Source: Trifolium pratense
Lineage: Eukaryota > Streptophyta > Magnoliopsida > Fabales > Fabaceae
Reading direction: 5' to 3'
DNA: 64,000 nt
NCBI RefSeq assembly: GCF_020283565.1
Contig: NC_060061.1
Location: 17,335,362 to 17,399,361 of the forward strand
The position numbers and the translations under genes were made by a program. Shown here piece after piece: positions 11,486-24,610 of this stretch. Every line of letters starts with the position of its first letter. The first letter of the stretch is position 1. The notes under the pieces were generated by a model that did no database searches, was not told the DNA's origin, and saw nothing but the letters and a program-made list of their open reading frames with translations.

Positions 11486-11594
11486 CAACCGTCAAATTTT
11501 AATTACTCGATTTTAATCTTTTATTAACTGTTTTAATCATATTAAAACTGAATTCATGAATTTAAACAAACATCAATTCATGGTTTCGTAAGTG

Positions 11595-11606
11595 GCTCTG
11601 ATACCA
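11595..11606 (-). other. Primer binding site (initiator tRNA-Met type)
   Basis: TGGTATCAGAGC on the minus strand, one base from the 5' LTR. Confidence 0.9.
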
Positions 11607-11607
11607 C

Positions 11608-13147
11608 TGAAGGAAAATAGATACGATAAAAACAGCGGAATTTTAAAATTTTCCTTTTGTGATCCTTACGAATGGTCATGAATTGTGTTTAGAGTTTTAC
11701 CGTTTGGTTCGAAAACTCCCTTTAAATCACGAACGGCTATCGAACACTTCGAATCACGAACAAGGTCACGAACAAGAACCTCGAACCGTCACGAACAAGG
11801 TCACCACCAAGTCACCAACGAATTTGATCACAAGCGTTAAAGGTATAACGCCTCTAGCCAGTCCACACGAACAACAACCTTCAATGGAGTGCTAGCTCCA
11901 ATGGTTTGAAGGGTTAGGAGAAAGGAGGCACAAAATAAGGATTAGGGTTTTTCACAAAAACTCTAGAAAGGTGATTAGGGTTTCTCAAGAGAGGGGAGAA
12001 CAAAGGCTCATGAGAATGAGTAACAAAAGTGTGTAACTATTTCTCCTTACCACAAGGGTTCTATTTATAGAACCACTTGCCATGGCAAAATTACACTAAA
12101 GCCATTTTAACTAAATGGGCTATAGTGGGCGCCATTCTCATGTAAATATGTCTAGTACATATTTGCACCCCCTTCTTGCTACATCATACCATATGATGTA
12201 ATGCTCATTTTAATTACCATAATACCCTTATCATATTTCCTTATTTCTCCAAGGTGCACCGTACCTTACGGTGTTCCAATCTCACTAGATTGTTCTTATG
12301 TGTGTGACCCTGTAGGTTTCCGTAACATTGACAATTATAATAAATCACTATTTATTACAATAAACAGTGAGCGGTATCTAGCAACACATCACTGCTACTC
12401 AAGTTACGAGAAATTAACATGTGATCTAAACATAACCTCTTGTGATAATATTAGTGTGTATAATTACCCCTTTGCCCTTTATGTCTATATTGAACACAAA
12501 ACATACTTGGTGTCATCTTTGTCCAGTTCAATATTGGGCCCATGACATTTATCCTGTTATGCAGGATTGGCAAATTCCATCTAGGTCACTACTGTCCCTC
12601 AGCATGCTTTGTGAAGTACCCATCAACTGCCTTTATGGTTATCCTGTTACGGATAACGTTAGATCAGCAACAAAGTACTTGACTCCACATCTAGGGTACA
12701 AAGTGGTTTCAGGTCTAAGGGCGGTTTACACCATTATCACCATGAGAGTAACTTATGACATTTTGCATAACTTTGCATGTAGTACTCTCATAGCGGGTCA
12801 ATCCAGTATAAATATTACTCCTAATATTTATACCTACGTCAAGACTTGATAACTCCTTATCCCATGATCCATGAGATGTGATCATCAGTCTATCTTCATA
12901 ATAGTCTTTATGCTTTAAGGTTATCCCCTTTACCTTAAAGCTCGACTACGGATACTTTAAGAATAGTGTCCTTATGTTTAATATTATCTCATGATTAAGT
13001 CACACTTAATTATTAAACGGACGTTCTATTCTAGGGACTTCATTATTTTGCAACCTTACAAATATAATAAAGAAATGCCATATTTATATTCAAACTCCTA
13101 AAGCAAATACTATGAAAATAGATTGGCTCTTAGGGCTTACTCCAACA
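11608..13147 (-). repeat. Copia-type element, 5' LTR
   Basis: 1540 bp; nearly identical to 4984-6523. The TATA-like CTATAAATAG is at 12061-12070. Transcription would run leftwards, away from gene C. Confidence 0.9.
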
Positions 13148-13152
13148 CAGGG
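13148..13152. other. Target duplication CAGGG, right
   Basis: Matches 4979-4983. Confidence 0.9.
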
Positions 13153-13294
13153 TGCTGAGATGTGGAGTTTAGTTCATGGTATGCGTATTGCTCGTCATCT
13201 TAACCGTGTCATTTTTAAAATAGACTCTACCTTTATTGCAGATGTTGTTCTCAATCGTATTTTACCATCACCTCTTATCTCAAACCTCTCCTAG
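13153..13294 (+). pseudogene. LINE RNase H fragment, unit 2, right part
   Basis: Continuation of 4393-4983 from the AEMWSLVHGM motif to the stop. Confidence 0.75.
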
Positions 13295-13763
13295 AAGAGG
13301 TGTTTAATGTACTAAATTTTTCGGATTTATTATCCAAAAGGGATTTGATGCTCCTTTCTCCCCGAATTTAATTATTTCTGAATATGATTTTTTGCATGCT
13401 CTTCTAGTTTTAGATTGTGAGGTTTCTACTACCCCTCGTTTAATTCGTTAATTTAAGTCTTTTATAAAAATAAATCCGACAATTTTCTTGGTAAATAAAA
13501 CGACAAATAGATTAGAGTAAACAAATTAAACAAAAGCGATAAACATCATTTCTTTAATTAATACTAGTATTTAATAATAATTCTTACAAGAACCATAAAT
13601 CACACACACATAACATCACTCTTTATCATGTAGTGATGATTCAAGCTCAAAAGTAAACACCATATTTTAACACAAGATGAAACCAACCTCCTAACACTAA
13701 AACACAACAATCTAATTTATAAATAAACTCGAAATTAATTTTTTAATATTCTAATCATCTTAA

Positions 13764-14753
13764 TTAACGAGGACATTTGGGCTCAAATGCAAGAGGCCCA
13801 ACAGTGTAAATAGTGAAATGAAGACCCTTAGACACATAAGGTTTCCCGGACCTAAGAGCAGCACCAGTAAGCCCACCATTAAGATTTGAAGGCTTCAGCC
13901 CATTTGGAGCACTAACCAAAACAACATTACACTTATGAGGTGCATAGGTTTTGATACTCTTTGGGCCTTCAATGAAGAAATAACCATTCTTATCAGTCTT
14001 ATGTGTTTGAACAAACTTGTACTTTGTGCTGTTACATTGTAGCTTCACAACGGCACCTTCAATATTCAATTTTGAAAACAAAATTAATAATGGTCATTGT
14101 CTTTTAGCAACAAAAAGAAAAATAATGACATTACTGGGAAAGTGTACAAAATATACAAAAGTTGAAATATCACTGTATCACAAAAGATCTATGAGAATGA
14201 CATTACTGAGAAAACAAAAATAGTGAAGTTAAAAGTTGAGAAACAAACCATGAAGTGCTTTAGCTCCCAAGAGAGTATGAACACCAGCATACTTGCAAGA
14301 TTTTACATAAACAACACCTTGAACAGCTATAAAGCGTCTAGGAACAGGAGAAGGATGCAATGGTGGGTGAGCTGGAACAGGGGGGTGCAATGGTGGATGT
14401 GTTGGAACAACGGGAGTGTGAATAGGAGGCTTAACAGGAGCATAAGCAGGTGGGTGATGATGGTGGTGGTGACCAGTTGGTGGTTTAGCAGGAACAGGGG
14501 TAGAATGGTGAGGAGGGTGTGAAGGAGTGTGAGAAATAGGGGAAGGAGCAGGGGATGGTGTGTGATTATGGTGGTGATGATGGTGGTGAGGGGCGTTAGA
14601 CGGTGGATGATGTGGTGACTTAGTTGGAGGGTGAAGTGGAGAATGTGAGTGATGAGGAGGGTAAGTTGGTGGAAGAGTTTCAAGGTGTTCGGCAAATGCA
14701 ATGAAAGAGGTTAGTTGAAGGAAAAGAAGCCACATTGCAAGGGTTTTGGCCAT
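13764..14753 (-). CDS. AGP31-like protein, copy C
   Basis: Exon 1 is 14753-14249 and exon 2 14056-13764, with the same 192-bp intron as copy B. The 265-residue product is identical to that of copy B; the CAC to CAT change in the His119 codon (shared with copy D) is silent. Its 3' flank is normal for 470 bp before the split LINE fragment, so the Copia-type insertion does not touch the gene. Confidence 0.92.
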
Positions 14754-14841
14754 TTCTCTTTGTAAGAGAAAGTAATCTAGAAAAAGATAGGAGAGGAAAG
14801 GAAAGTGAAGTGATGATGGTGTTATGTGAGTGTGAGGGTTG

Positions 14842-14848
14842 ATTTATA
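14842..14848 (-). promoter_or_regulatory. TATA box of copy C
   Basis: TATAAAT, 89 bp upstream of the ATG. Confidence 0.6.
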
Positions 14849-14925
14849 GCAGCTAATGCCCAAAATCATTCCCCCTTTTTAAAAAATGTTAGCTTTGGAA
14901 AATAAAATTGTTGTGAATACATATA

Positions 14926-15076
14926 GAATAGAATATTCATGTTATTAAGTATAATTATATTTGTATTTATTTGTAATTATTTTTATATATACACTAATAA
15001 TAACCTATGAATAATGACAATCATAAATAAAATAGTTATAAATATAATTATACTTAATCACATGAATATTCTTTTC
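14926..15076. repeat. MITE-like inverted repeat, unit 3
   Basis: Same arms as at 510-660. Confidence 0.6.
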
Positions 15077-15236
15077 TAAAAATTCTTCCAAGGTTTTCAA
15101 TTATAAGACTTTTTTTCAAAAATAGTTTGTCTCTTTTTTATAAATTTTTAGGTGCAATTATTATTAATTTTTAAATACATCTCTTATTAATACTACTATC
15201 AATTTATATATATGTAAAGTTAACAATAAATATCAA

Positions 15237-15425
15237 GAGCGCTGATATGATATGGCACGAGTCTCTTCTAACTTAATCAAGGTTCTGAGTTTGATATCTC
15301 GCTTGGATATGTAGCAACGTTAAAATTCATAGGGAGAGCTTGTCGCCATTTGGGTCCCACATGGTTCGTGGGATTAGTCTCTGCAATTGCGTGCAGACGA
15401 TATCCGGTTCACACAAAAAAAAAAA
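15237..15425 (+). mobile_element. tRNA-type SINE, unit 3
   Basis: Copy of the SINE at 821-1008. Confidence 0.7.
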
Positions 15426-15685
15426 TCAATAGTAAATACAGGGTAATTTAATAATAGTCACACACTTTTAAGACAAATTTATTATTTCAATAGTCTTTTT
15501 AAATATCCGTAATTTTTTTTATCTTATTCATCCTCATCTGCATCACGTTCATCATTTTTTTCACTAATTTATAGTAAGAAAGTACATTCAAATATACCTA
15601 AAAAATTTATAAATGGAAATGTCCTAATAGAAATCTAGTTTAGAAATGGAAAGGTCCTAATAGGATCCGTTCTTTTTTCCAGAAA

Positions 15686-16418
15686 GTGGCTCGTGGTAGT
15701 CTTATGACTAATGAAGAGAACCACAATATCAATATGACAAATGGCAATAGTTGTCCCCAGCGCCAACAAGGACTTGAATCCATTATGCATGTATTAAGAG
15801 ACTTCGAAGAAATAATGAAATTTTGGTCCTCAATTATCAAACCTGATAATTGGGCAAAATTCTTTAGCATGGATCTCATGTCTTGGCTTGAATGGTACCT
15901 TGATAATGGAGATATTGAAAATACACTTGGAGTTGGGTGACTGTTTTTGGCGTCTCTATCAAATCATTGTGGAAGGATCGTAATGATTGGTTTTTAATTA
16001 GTATTCCAACCTTCGACACATTTGGCTTCTTCATATAGCTAACCGAGTGCAAATGGTAGTTAATAGTATTATTAAACCCGCGGCTTATATGGAGAGCTTT
16101 TGCTCCATCATTCCGATTAGATGGGAGCTCCCTCCTATAGATACTCTTAAGTTTAATGTAGATGTAGCGCAAAGTAAAAGGAATGACTTCTCAGCGTGTG
16201 GCAAATTGCTTAGAGACTCTCATGGTGGTCTTATTCAAGGTTTTTATTGCAACTTTGGCCGCAATAATGCTCAGGGTGCTGAGATGTGGAGTTTAGTTCA
16301 TGGTATGCGTATTGCTCGTCATCTTAACCGTGTCATTTTTAAAATAGACTCTACCTTTATTGCAGATGTTGTTCTCAATCGTATTTTACCATCACCTCTT
16401 ATCTCAAACCTCTCCTAG
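15686..16418 (+). pseudogene. LINE RNase H fragment, unit 3
   Basis: As in unit 1; the 123-residue RNase H piece is uninterrupted at 16047-16418. Confidence 0.75.
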
Positions 16419-16887
16419 AAGAGGTGTTTAATCTACTAAATTTTTCGGATTTATTATCCAAAAGGGATTTGATGCTCCTTTCTCCCCGAATTTAATTATT
16501 TCTGAATATGATTTTTTGCATGCTCTTCTAGTTTTAGATTGTGAGGTTTCTACTACCCCTCGTTTAATTCGTTAATTTAAGTCTTTTATAAAAATAAATC
16601 CGACAATTTTCTTGGTAAATAAAACGACAAATAGATTAGAGTAAACAAATTAAACAAAAGCGATAAACATCATTTCTTTAATTAATACTAGTATTTAATA
16701 ATAATTCTTACAAGAACCATAAATCACACACACATAACATCACTCTTTATCATGTAGTGATGATTCAAGCTCAAAAGTAAACACCATATTTTAACACAAG
16801 ATGAAACCAACCTCCTAACACTAAAACACAACAATCTAATTTATAAATAAACTCGAAATTAATTTTTTAATATTCTAATCATCTTAA

Positions 16888-17877
16888 TTAACGAGGACAT
16901 TTGGGCTCAAATGCAAGAGGCCCAACAGTGTAAATAGTGAAATGAAGACCCTTAGACACATAAGGTTTCCCGGACCTAAGAGCAGCACCAGTAAGCCCAC
17001 CATTAAGATTTGAAGGCTTCAGCCCATTTGGAGCACTAACCAAAACAACATTACACTTATGAGGTGCATAGGTTTTGATACTCTTTGGGCCTTCAATGAA
17101 GAAATAACCATTCTTATCAGTCTTATGTGTTTGAACAAACTTGTACTTTGTGCTGTTACATTGTAGCTTCACAACGGCACCTTCAATATTCAATTTTGAA
17201 AACAAAATTAATAATGGTCATTGTCTTTTAGCAACAAAAAGAAAAATAATGACATTACTGGGAAAGTGTACAAAATATACAAAAGTTGAAATATCACTGT
17301 ATCACAAAAGATCTATGAGAATGACATTACTGAGAAAACAAAAATAGTGAAGTTAAAAGTTGAGAAACAAACCATGAAGTGCTTTAGCTCCCAAGAGAGT
17401 ATGAACACCAGCATACTTGCAAGATTTTACATAAACAACACCTTGAACAGCTATAAAGCGTCTAGGAACAGGAGAAGGATGCAATGGTGGGTGAGCTGGA
17501 ACAGGGGGGTGCAATGGTGGATGTGTTGGAACAACGGGAGTGTGAATAGGAGGCTTAACAGGAGCATAAGCAGGTGGGTGATGATGGTGGTGGTGACCAG
17601 TTGGTGGTTTAGCAAGAACAGGGGTAGAATGGTGAGGAGGGTGTGAAGGAGTGTGAGAAATAGGGGAAGGAGCAGGGGATGGTGTGTGATTATGGTGGTG
17701 ATGATGGTGGTGAGGGGCGTTAGACGGTGGATGATGTGGTGACTTAGTTGGAGGGTGAAGTGGAGAATGTGAGTGATGAGGAGGGTAAGTTGGTGGAAGA
17801 GTTTCAAGGTGTTCGGCAAATGCAATGAAAGAGGTTAGTTGAAGGAAAAGAAGCCACATTGCAAGGGTTTTGGCCAT
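16888..17877 (-). CDS. AGP31-like protein, copy D
   Basis: Exon 1 is 17877-17373, exon 2 17180-16888. The only protein change seen against copy B is P88L (TPVLAK), which removes one proline from the glycosylated stretch. Shares the silent His119 change of copy C. Confidence 0.92.
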
Positions 17878-17965
17878 TTCTCTTTGTAAGAGAAAGTAAT
17901 CTAGAAAAAGATAGGAGAGGAAAGGAAAGTGAAGTGATGATGGTGTTATGTGAGTGTGAGGGTTG

Positions 17966-17972
17966 ATTTATA
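17966..17972 (-). promoter_or_regulatory. TATA box of copy D
   Basis: TATAAAT, 89 bp upstream of the ATG. Confidence 0.6.
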
Positions 17973-18049
17973 GCAGCTAATGCCCAAAATCATTCCCCCT
18001 TTTTAAAAAATGTTAGCTTTGGAAAATAAAATTGTTGTGAATACATATA

Positions 18050-18200
18050 GAATAGAATATTCATGTTATTAAGTATAATTATATTTGTATTTATTTGTAA
18101 TTATTTTTATATATACACTAATAATAACCTATGAATAATGACAATCATAAATAAAATAGTTATAAATATAATTATACTTAATCACATGAATATTCTTTTC
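18050..18200. repeat. MITE-like inverted repeat, unit 4
   Basis: Same arms as at 510-660. Confidence 0.6.
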
Positions 18201-18360
18201 TAAAAATTCTTCCAAGGTTTTCAATTATAAGACTTTTTTTCAAAAATAGTTTGTCTCTTTTTTATAAATTTTTAGGTGCAATTATTATTAATTTTTAAAT
18301 ACATCTCTTATTAATACTACTATCAATTTATATATATGTAACGTTAACAATAAATATCAA

Positions 18361-18550
18361 GAGCGCTGATATGATATGGCACGAGTCTCTTCTAACTTAA
18401 TCAAGTTTCTGAGTTTGATATCTCGCTTGGATATGAAGCAACGTTAAAATTCATAGGGAGAGCTTGTCGCCATTTGGGTCCCACATGGTTCGTGGGATTA
18501 GTCTCTGCAATTGCGTGCAGACGATATCCGGTTCACACAAAAAAAAAAAA
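18361..18550 (+). mobile_element. tRNA-type SINE, unit 4
   Basis: Has private changes (AAGTTTCTGAG; ATATGAAGCA) and the longest A-tail, about 12 A. Confidence 0.7.
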
Positions 18551-18811
18551 TCAATAGTAAATACAGGGTAATTTAATAATAGTCACACACTTTTAAGACA
18601 AATTTATTATTTCAATAGTCTTTTTAAATATCCGTAATTTTTTTTAACTTTCTTCATCCTCATCTGCATCACGTTCATCATTTTTTTCACTAATTTATAG
18701 TAAGAAAGTACATTCAAATATACCTAAAAAATTTATAAATGGAAATGTCCTAATAGAAATCTAGTTTAGAAATGGAAAGGTCCTAATAGGATCCGTTCTT
18801 TTTTCCGGAAA

Positions 18812-19544
18812 GTGGCTCATGGTAGTCTTATGACTAATGAAGAGAACCACAATATCAATATGACAAATGGCAATAGTTGTCCCCAGCGCCAACAAGGACT
18901 TGAATCCATTATGCATGTATTAAGAGACTTCGAAGAAATAATGAAATTTTGGTCCTCAATTATCAAACCTGATAATTGGGCAAAATTCTTTAGCATGGAT
19001 CTCATGTCTTGGCTTGAATGGTACCTTGATAATGGAGATATTGAAAATACACTTGGAGTTGGGTGACTGTTTTTGGCGTCTCTATCAAATCATTGTGGAA
19101 GGATCGTAATGATTGGTTTTTAATTAGTATTCCAACCTTCGACACATTTGGCTTCTTCATATAGCTAACCGAGTGCAAATGGTAGTTAATAGTATTATTA
19201 AACCCGCGGCTTATATGGAGAGCTTTTGCTCCATCATTCCTATTAGATGGGAGCTCCCTCCTATAGATACTCTTAAGTTTAATGTAGATGTAGCGCAAAG
19301 TAAAAGGAATGACTTCTCAGCGTGTGGCAAATTGCTTAGAGACTCTCATGGTGGTCTTATTCAAGGTTTTTATTGCAACTTTGGCCGCAATAATGCTCAG
19401 GGTGCTGAGATGTGGAGTTTAGTTCATGGTATGCGTATTGCTCGTCATCTTAACCGTGTCATTTTTAAAATAGACTCTACCTTTATTGCAGATGTTGTTC
19501 TCAATCGTATTTTACCATCACCTCTTATCTCAAACCTCTCCTAG
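18812..19544 (+). pseudogene. LINE RNase H fragment, unit 4
   Basis: As in unit 1, with R3H in the first piece (GCTCATGG); RNase H piece open at 19173-19544. Confidence 0.75.
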
Positions 19545-20013
19545 AAGAGGTGTTTAATCTACTAAATTTTTCGGATTTATTATCCAAAAGGGATTTGATG
19601 CTCCTTTCTCCCCGAATTTAATTATTTCTGAATATGATTTTTTGCATGCTCTTCTAGTTTTAGATTGTGAGGTTTCTACTACCCCTCGTTTAATTCGTTA
19701 ATTTAAGTCTTTTATAAAAATAAATCCGACAATTTTCTTGGTAAATAAAACGACAAATAGATTAGAGTAAACAAATTAAACAAAAGCGATAAACATCATT
19801 TCTTTAATTAATACTAGTATTTAATAATAATTCTTACAAGAACCATAAATCACACACACATAACATCACTCTTTATCATGTAGTGATGATTCAAGCTCAA
19901 AAGTAAACACCATATTTTAACACAAGATGAAACCAACCTCCTAACACTAAAACACAACAATCTAATTTATAAATAAACTCGAAATTAATTTTTTAATATT
20001 CTAATCATCTTAA

Positions 20014-21003
20014 TTAACGAGGACATTTGGGCTCAAATGCAAGAGGCCCAACAGTGTAAATAGTGAAATGAAGACCCTTAGACACATAAGGTTTCTCGGA
20101 CCTAAGAGCAGCACCAGTAAGCCCACCATTAAGATTTGAAGGCTTCAGCCCATTTGGAGCACTAACCAAAACAACATTACACTTATGAGGTGCATAGGTT
20201 TTGATACTCTTTGGGCCTTCAATGAAGAAATAACCATTCTTATCAGTCTTATGTGTTTGAACAAACTTGTACTTTGTGCTGTTACATTGTAGCTTCACAA
20301 CGGCACCTTCAATATTCAATTTTGAAAACAAAATTAATAATGGTCATTGTCTTTTAGCAACAAAAAGAAAAATAATGACATTACTGGGAAAGTGTACAAA
20401 ATATACAAAAGTTGAAATATCACTGTATCACAAAAGATCTATGAGAATGACATTACTGAGAAAACAAAAATAGTGAACTTAAAAGTTGAGAAACAAACCA
20501 TGAAGTGCTTTAGCTCCCAAGAGAGTATGAACACCAGCATACTTGCAAGATTTTACATAAACAACACCTTGAACAGCTATAAAGCATCTAGGAACAGGAG
20601 AAGGATGCAATGGTGGGTGAGCTGGAACAGGGGGGTGCAATGGTGGGTGTGTTGGAACAACGGGAGTGTGAATAGGAGGCTTAACAGGAGCATAAGCAGG
20701 TGGGTGATGATGGTGGTGGTGACCAGTTGGTGGTTTAGCAGGAACAGGGGTAGAATGGTGAGGAGGGTGTGAAGGAGTGTGAGAAATAGGGGAAGGAGCA
20801 GGGGATGGTGTGTGATTATGGTGGTGATGATGGTGGTGAGGGGCGTTAGACGGTGGATGATGTGGTGACTTAGTTGGAGGGTGAAGTGGAGAATGTGAGT
20901 GATGAGGAGGGTAAGTTGGTGGAAGAGTTTCAAGGTGTTCGGCAAATGCAATGAAAGAGGTTAGTTGAAGGAAAAGAAGCCACATTGCAAGGGTTTTGGC
21001 CAT
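20014..21003 (-). CDS. AGP31-like protein, copy E
   Basis: Exon 1 is 21003-20499, exon 2 20306-20014. Two changes from copy B: R140C at the start of the PAC domain, adding an unpaired Cys, and G239E near the C-terminus (RSEKPYV). The reading frame and splice sites are intact. The extra Cys could disturb folding or form a new disulfide. Confidence 0.92.
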
Positions 21004-21091
21004 TTCTCTTTGTAAGAGAAAGTAATCTAGAAAAAGATAGGAGAGGAAAGGAAAGTGAAGTGATGATGGTGTTATGTGAGTGTGAGGGTTG

Positions 21092-21098
21092 ATTTATA
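21092..21098 (-). promoter_or_regulatory. TATA box of copy E
   Basis: TATAAAT, 89 bp upstream of the ATG. Confidence 0.6.
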
Positions 21099-21175
21099 GC
21101 AGCTAATGCCCAAAATCATTCCCCCTTTTTAAAAAATGTTAGCTTTGGAAAATAAAATTGTTGTGAATACATATA

Positions 21176-21326
21176 GAATAGAATATTCATGTTATTAAGT
21201 ATAATTATACTTGTATTTATTTGTAATTATTTTTATATATACACTAATAATAACCTATGAATAATGACAATCATAAATAAAATAGTTATAAATATAATTA
21301 TACTTAATCACATGAATATTCTTTTC
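21176..21326. repeat. MITE-like inverted repeat, unit 5
   Basis: As at 510-660 with one arm change (ATTATACTTG). Confidence 0.6.
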
Positions 21327-21486
21327 TAAAAATTCTTCCAAGGTTTTCAATTATAAGACTTTTTTTCAAAAATAGTTTGTCTCTTTTTTATAAATTTTTA
21401 GGTGCAATTATTATTAATTTTTAAATACATCTCTTATTAATACTACTATCAATTTATATATATGTAAAGTTAACAATAAATATCAA

Positions 21487-21675
21487 GAGCGCTGATATGA
21501 TATGGCACAAGTCTCTTCTAACTTAATCAAGGTTCTGAGTTTGATATCTCGCTTGGATATGTAGCAACGTTAAAATTCATAGGGAGAGCTTGTCGCCATT
21601 TGGGTCCCACATGGTTCGTGGGATTAGTCTCTGCAATTGCGTGCAGACGATATCCGGTTCACACAAAAAAAAAAA
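21487..21675 (+). mobile_element. tRNA-type SINE, unit 5
   Basis: Copy of the SINE at 821-1008 with GGCACAAGTC in the A-box region. Confidence 0.7.
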
Positions 21676-21935
21676 TCAATAGTAAATACAGGGTAATTTA
21701 ATAATAGTCACACACTTTTAAGACAAATTTATTATTTCAATAGTCTTTTTAAATATCCGTAATTTTTTTTATCTTATTCATCCTCATCTGCATCACGTTC
21801 ATCATTTTTTTCACTAATTTATAGTAAGAAAGTACATTCAAATATACCTAAAAAATTTATAAATGGAAATGTCCTAATAGAAATCTAGTTTAGAAATGGA
21901 AAGGTCCTAATAGGATCCGTTCTTTTTTCCGGAAA

Positions 21936-22668
21936 GTGGCTCGTGGTAGTCTTATGACTAATGAAGAGAACCACAATATCAATATGACAAATGGCAATAG
22001 TTGTCCCCAGCGCCAACAAGGACTTGAATCCATTATGCATGTATTAAGAGACTTCGAAGAAATAATGAAATTTTGGTCCTCAATTATCAAACCTGATAAT
22101 TGGGCAAAATTCTTTAGCATGGATCTCATGTCTTGGCTTGAATGGTACCTTGATAATGGAGATATTGAAAATACACTTGGAGTTGGGTGACTGTTTTTGG
22201 CGTCTCTATCAAATCATTGTGGAAGGATCGTAATGATTGGTTTTTAATTAGTATTCCAACCTTCGACACATTTGGCTTCTTCATATAGCTAACCGAGTGC
22301 AAATGGTAGTTAATAGTATTATTAAACCCGCGGCTTATATGGAGAGCTTTTGCTCCATCATTCCTATTAGATGGGAGCTCCCTCCTATAGATACTCTTAA
22401 GTTTAATGTAGATGTAGCGCAAAGTAAAAGGAATGACTTCTCAGCGTGTGGCAAATTGCTTAGAGACTCTCATGGTGGTCTTATTCAAGGTTTTTATTGC
22501 AACTTTGGCCGCAATAATGCTCAGGGTGCTGAGATGTGGAGTTTAGTTCATGGTATGCGTATTGCTCGTCATCTTAACCGTGTCATTTTTAAAATAGACT
22601 CTACCTTTATTGCAGATGTTGTTCTCAATCGTATTTTACCATCATCTCTTATCTCAAACCTCTCCTAG
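21936..22668 (+). pseudogene. LINE RNase H fragment, unit 5
   Basis: As in unit 1 with P117S in the RNase H piece (LPSSLISN), open at 22297-22668. Confidence 0.75.
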
Positions 22669-23137
22669 AAGAGGTGTTTAATCTACTAAATTTTTCGGAT
22701 TTATTATCCAAAAGGGATTTGATGCTCCTTTCTCCCCGAATTTAATTATTTCTGAATATGATTTTTTGCATGCTCTTCTAGTTTTAGATTGTGAGGTTTC
22801 TACTACCCCTCGTTTAATTCGTTAATTTAAGTCTTTTATAAAAATAAATCCGACAATTTTCTTGGTAAATAAAACGACAAATAGATTAGAGTAAACAAAT
22901 TAAACAAAAGCGATAAACATCATTTCTTTAATTAATACTAGTATTTAATAATAATTCTTACAAGAACCATAAATCACACACACATAACATCACTCTTTAT
23001 CATGTAGTGATGATTCAAGCTCAAAAGTAAACACCATATTTTAACACAAGATGAAACCAACCTCCTAACACTAAAACACAACAATCTAATTTATAAATAA
23101 ACTCGAAATTAATTTTTTAATATTCTAATCATCTTAA

Positions 23138-24127
23138 TTAACGAGGACATTTGGGCTCAAATGCAAGAGGCCCAACAGTGTAAATAGTGAAATGAAGACC
23201 CTTAGACACATAAGGTTTCCCAGACCTAAGAGCAGCACCAGTAAGCCCACCATTAAGATTTGAAGGCTTCAGCCCATTTGGAGCACTAACCAAAACAACA
23301 TTACACTTATGAGGTGCATAGGTTTTGATACTCTTTGGGCCTTCAATGAAGAAATAACCATTCTTATCAGTCTTATGTGTTTGAACAAACTTGTACTTTG
23401 TGCTGTTACATTGTAGCTTCACAACGGCACCTTCAATATTCAATTTTGAAAACAAAATTAATAATGGTCATTGTCTTTTAGCAACAAAAAGAAAAATAAT
23501 GACATTACTGGGAAAGTGTACAAAATATACAAAAGTTGAAATATCACTGTATCACAAAAGATCTATGAGAATGACATTACTGAGAAAACAAAAATAGTGA
23601 AGTTAAAAGTTGAGAAACAAACCATGAAGTGCTTTAGCTCCCAAGAGAGTATGAACACCAGCATACTTGCAAGATTTTACATAAACAACACCTTGAACAG
23701 CTATAAAGCGTCTAGGAACAGGAGAAGGATGCAATGGTGGGTGAGCTGGAACAGGGGGGTGCAATGGTGGGTGTGTTGGAACAACGGGAGTGTGAATAGG
23801 AGGCTTAACAGGAGCATAAGCAGGTGGGTGATGATGGTGGTGGTGACCAGTTGGTGGTTTAGCAGGAACAGGGGTAGAATGGTGAGGAGGGTGTGAAGGA
23901 GTGTGAGAAATAGGGGAAGGAGCAGGGGATGGTGTGTGATTATGGTGGTGATGATGGTGGTGAGGGGCGTTAGACGGTGGATGATGTGGTGACTTAGTTG
24001 GAGGGTGAAGTGGAGAATGTGAGTGATGAGGAGGGTAAGTTGGTGGAAGAGTTTCAAGGTGTTCGGCAAATGCAATGAAAGAGGTTAGTTGAAGGAAAAG
24101 AAGCCACATTGCAAGGGTTTTGGCCAT
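23138..24127 (-). CDS. AGP31-like protein, copy F
   Basis: Exon 1 is 24127-23623, exon 2 23430-23138. The product is identical to copies B and C; a silent change lies in the S238 codon region (CCCAGACC for CCCGGACC). It is the last copy carrying P86 before the P86H block begins at G. Confidence 0.92.
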
Positions 24128-24215
24128 TTCTCTTTGTAAGAGAAAGTAATCTAGAAAAAGATAGGAGAGGAAAGGAAAGTGAAGTGATGATGGTGTTATG
24201 TGAGTGTGAGGGTTG

Positions 24216-24222
24216 ATTTATA
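24216..24222 (-). promoter_or_regulatory. TATA box of copy F
   Basis: TATAAAT, 89 bp upstream of the ATG. Confidence 0.6.
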
Positions 24223-24299
24223 GCAGCTAATGCCCAAAATCATTCCCCCTTTTTAAAAAATGTTAGCTTTGGAAAATAAAATTGTTGTGAATACATATA

Positions 24300-24450
24300 G
24301 AATAGAATATTCATGTTATTAAGTATAATTATATTTGTATTTATTTGTAATTATTTTTATATATACACTAATAATAACCTATGAATAATGACAATCATAA
24401 ATAAAATAATTATAAATATAATTATACTTAATCACATGAATATTCTTTTC
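24300..24450. repeat. MITE-like inverted repeat, unit 6
   Basis: As at 510-660; carries AATAATTATAAAT instead of AATAGTTATAAAT, shared with J and K. Confidence 0.6.
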
Positions 24451-24610
24451 TAAAAATTCTTCCAAGGTTTTTAATTATAAGACTTTTTTTCAAAAATAGT
24501 TTGTCTCTTTTTTATAAATTTTTAGGTGCAATTATTATTAATTTTTAAATACATCTCTTATTAATACTACTATCAATTTATATATATGTAAAGTTAACAA
24601 TAAATATCAA

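Larger units (their letters stand above)
6534..11594 (-). other. Non-coding internal region of Copia-type element
   Basis: About 5.06 kb of AT-rich DNA. No reading frame longer than about 90 codons and no retroviral motif was recognised on the minus strand. It holds three further AGTGGGAGT motifs (minus strand, 7206-7216, 7965-7975, 7992-8001) and two tandem duplications near the leader. This resembles LARD-type non-autonomous elements; extreme decay of pol is the alternative. Confidence 0.6.
4984..13147 (-). mobile_element. Copia-type LTR retrotransposon without gag-pol (8164 bp)
   Basis: Complete element: LTR 4984-6523, internal 6524-11607, LTR 11608-13147, with a 5-bp duplication on both sides. 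On the minus strand the LTR begins TGTTGGAG and ends TTCA, the initiator-Met primer site follows one base after the right LTR, and the purine tract AGTGGGAGAT abuts the left LTR, a combination common in plant Ty1/Copia elements. No gag, protease, integrase, RT or RNase H reading frame is visible in 5.1 kb of internal DNA, so it was probably mobilised in trans. Only one LTR difference was seen (CCC at about 5479 versus CCA at about 12103), pointing to a very recent insertion. Superfamily is inferred from ends and purine tract only. Confidence 0.88.
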
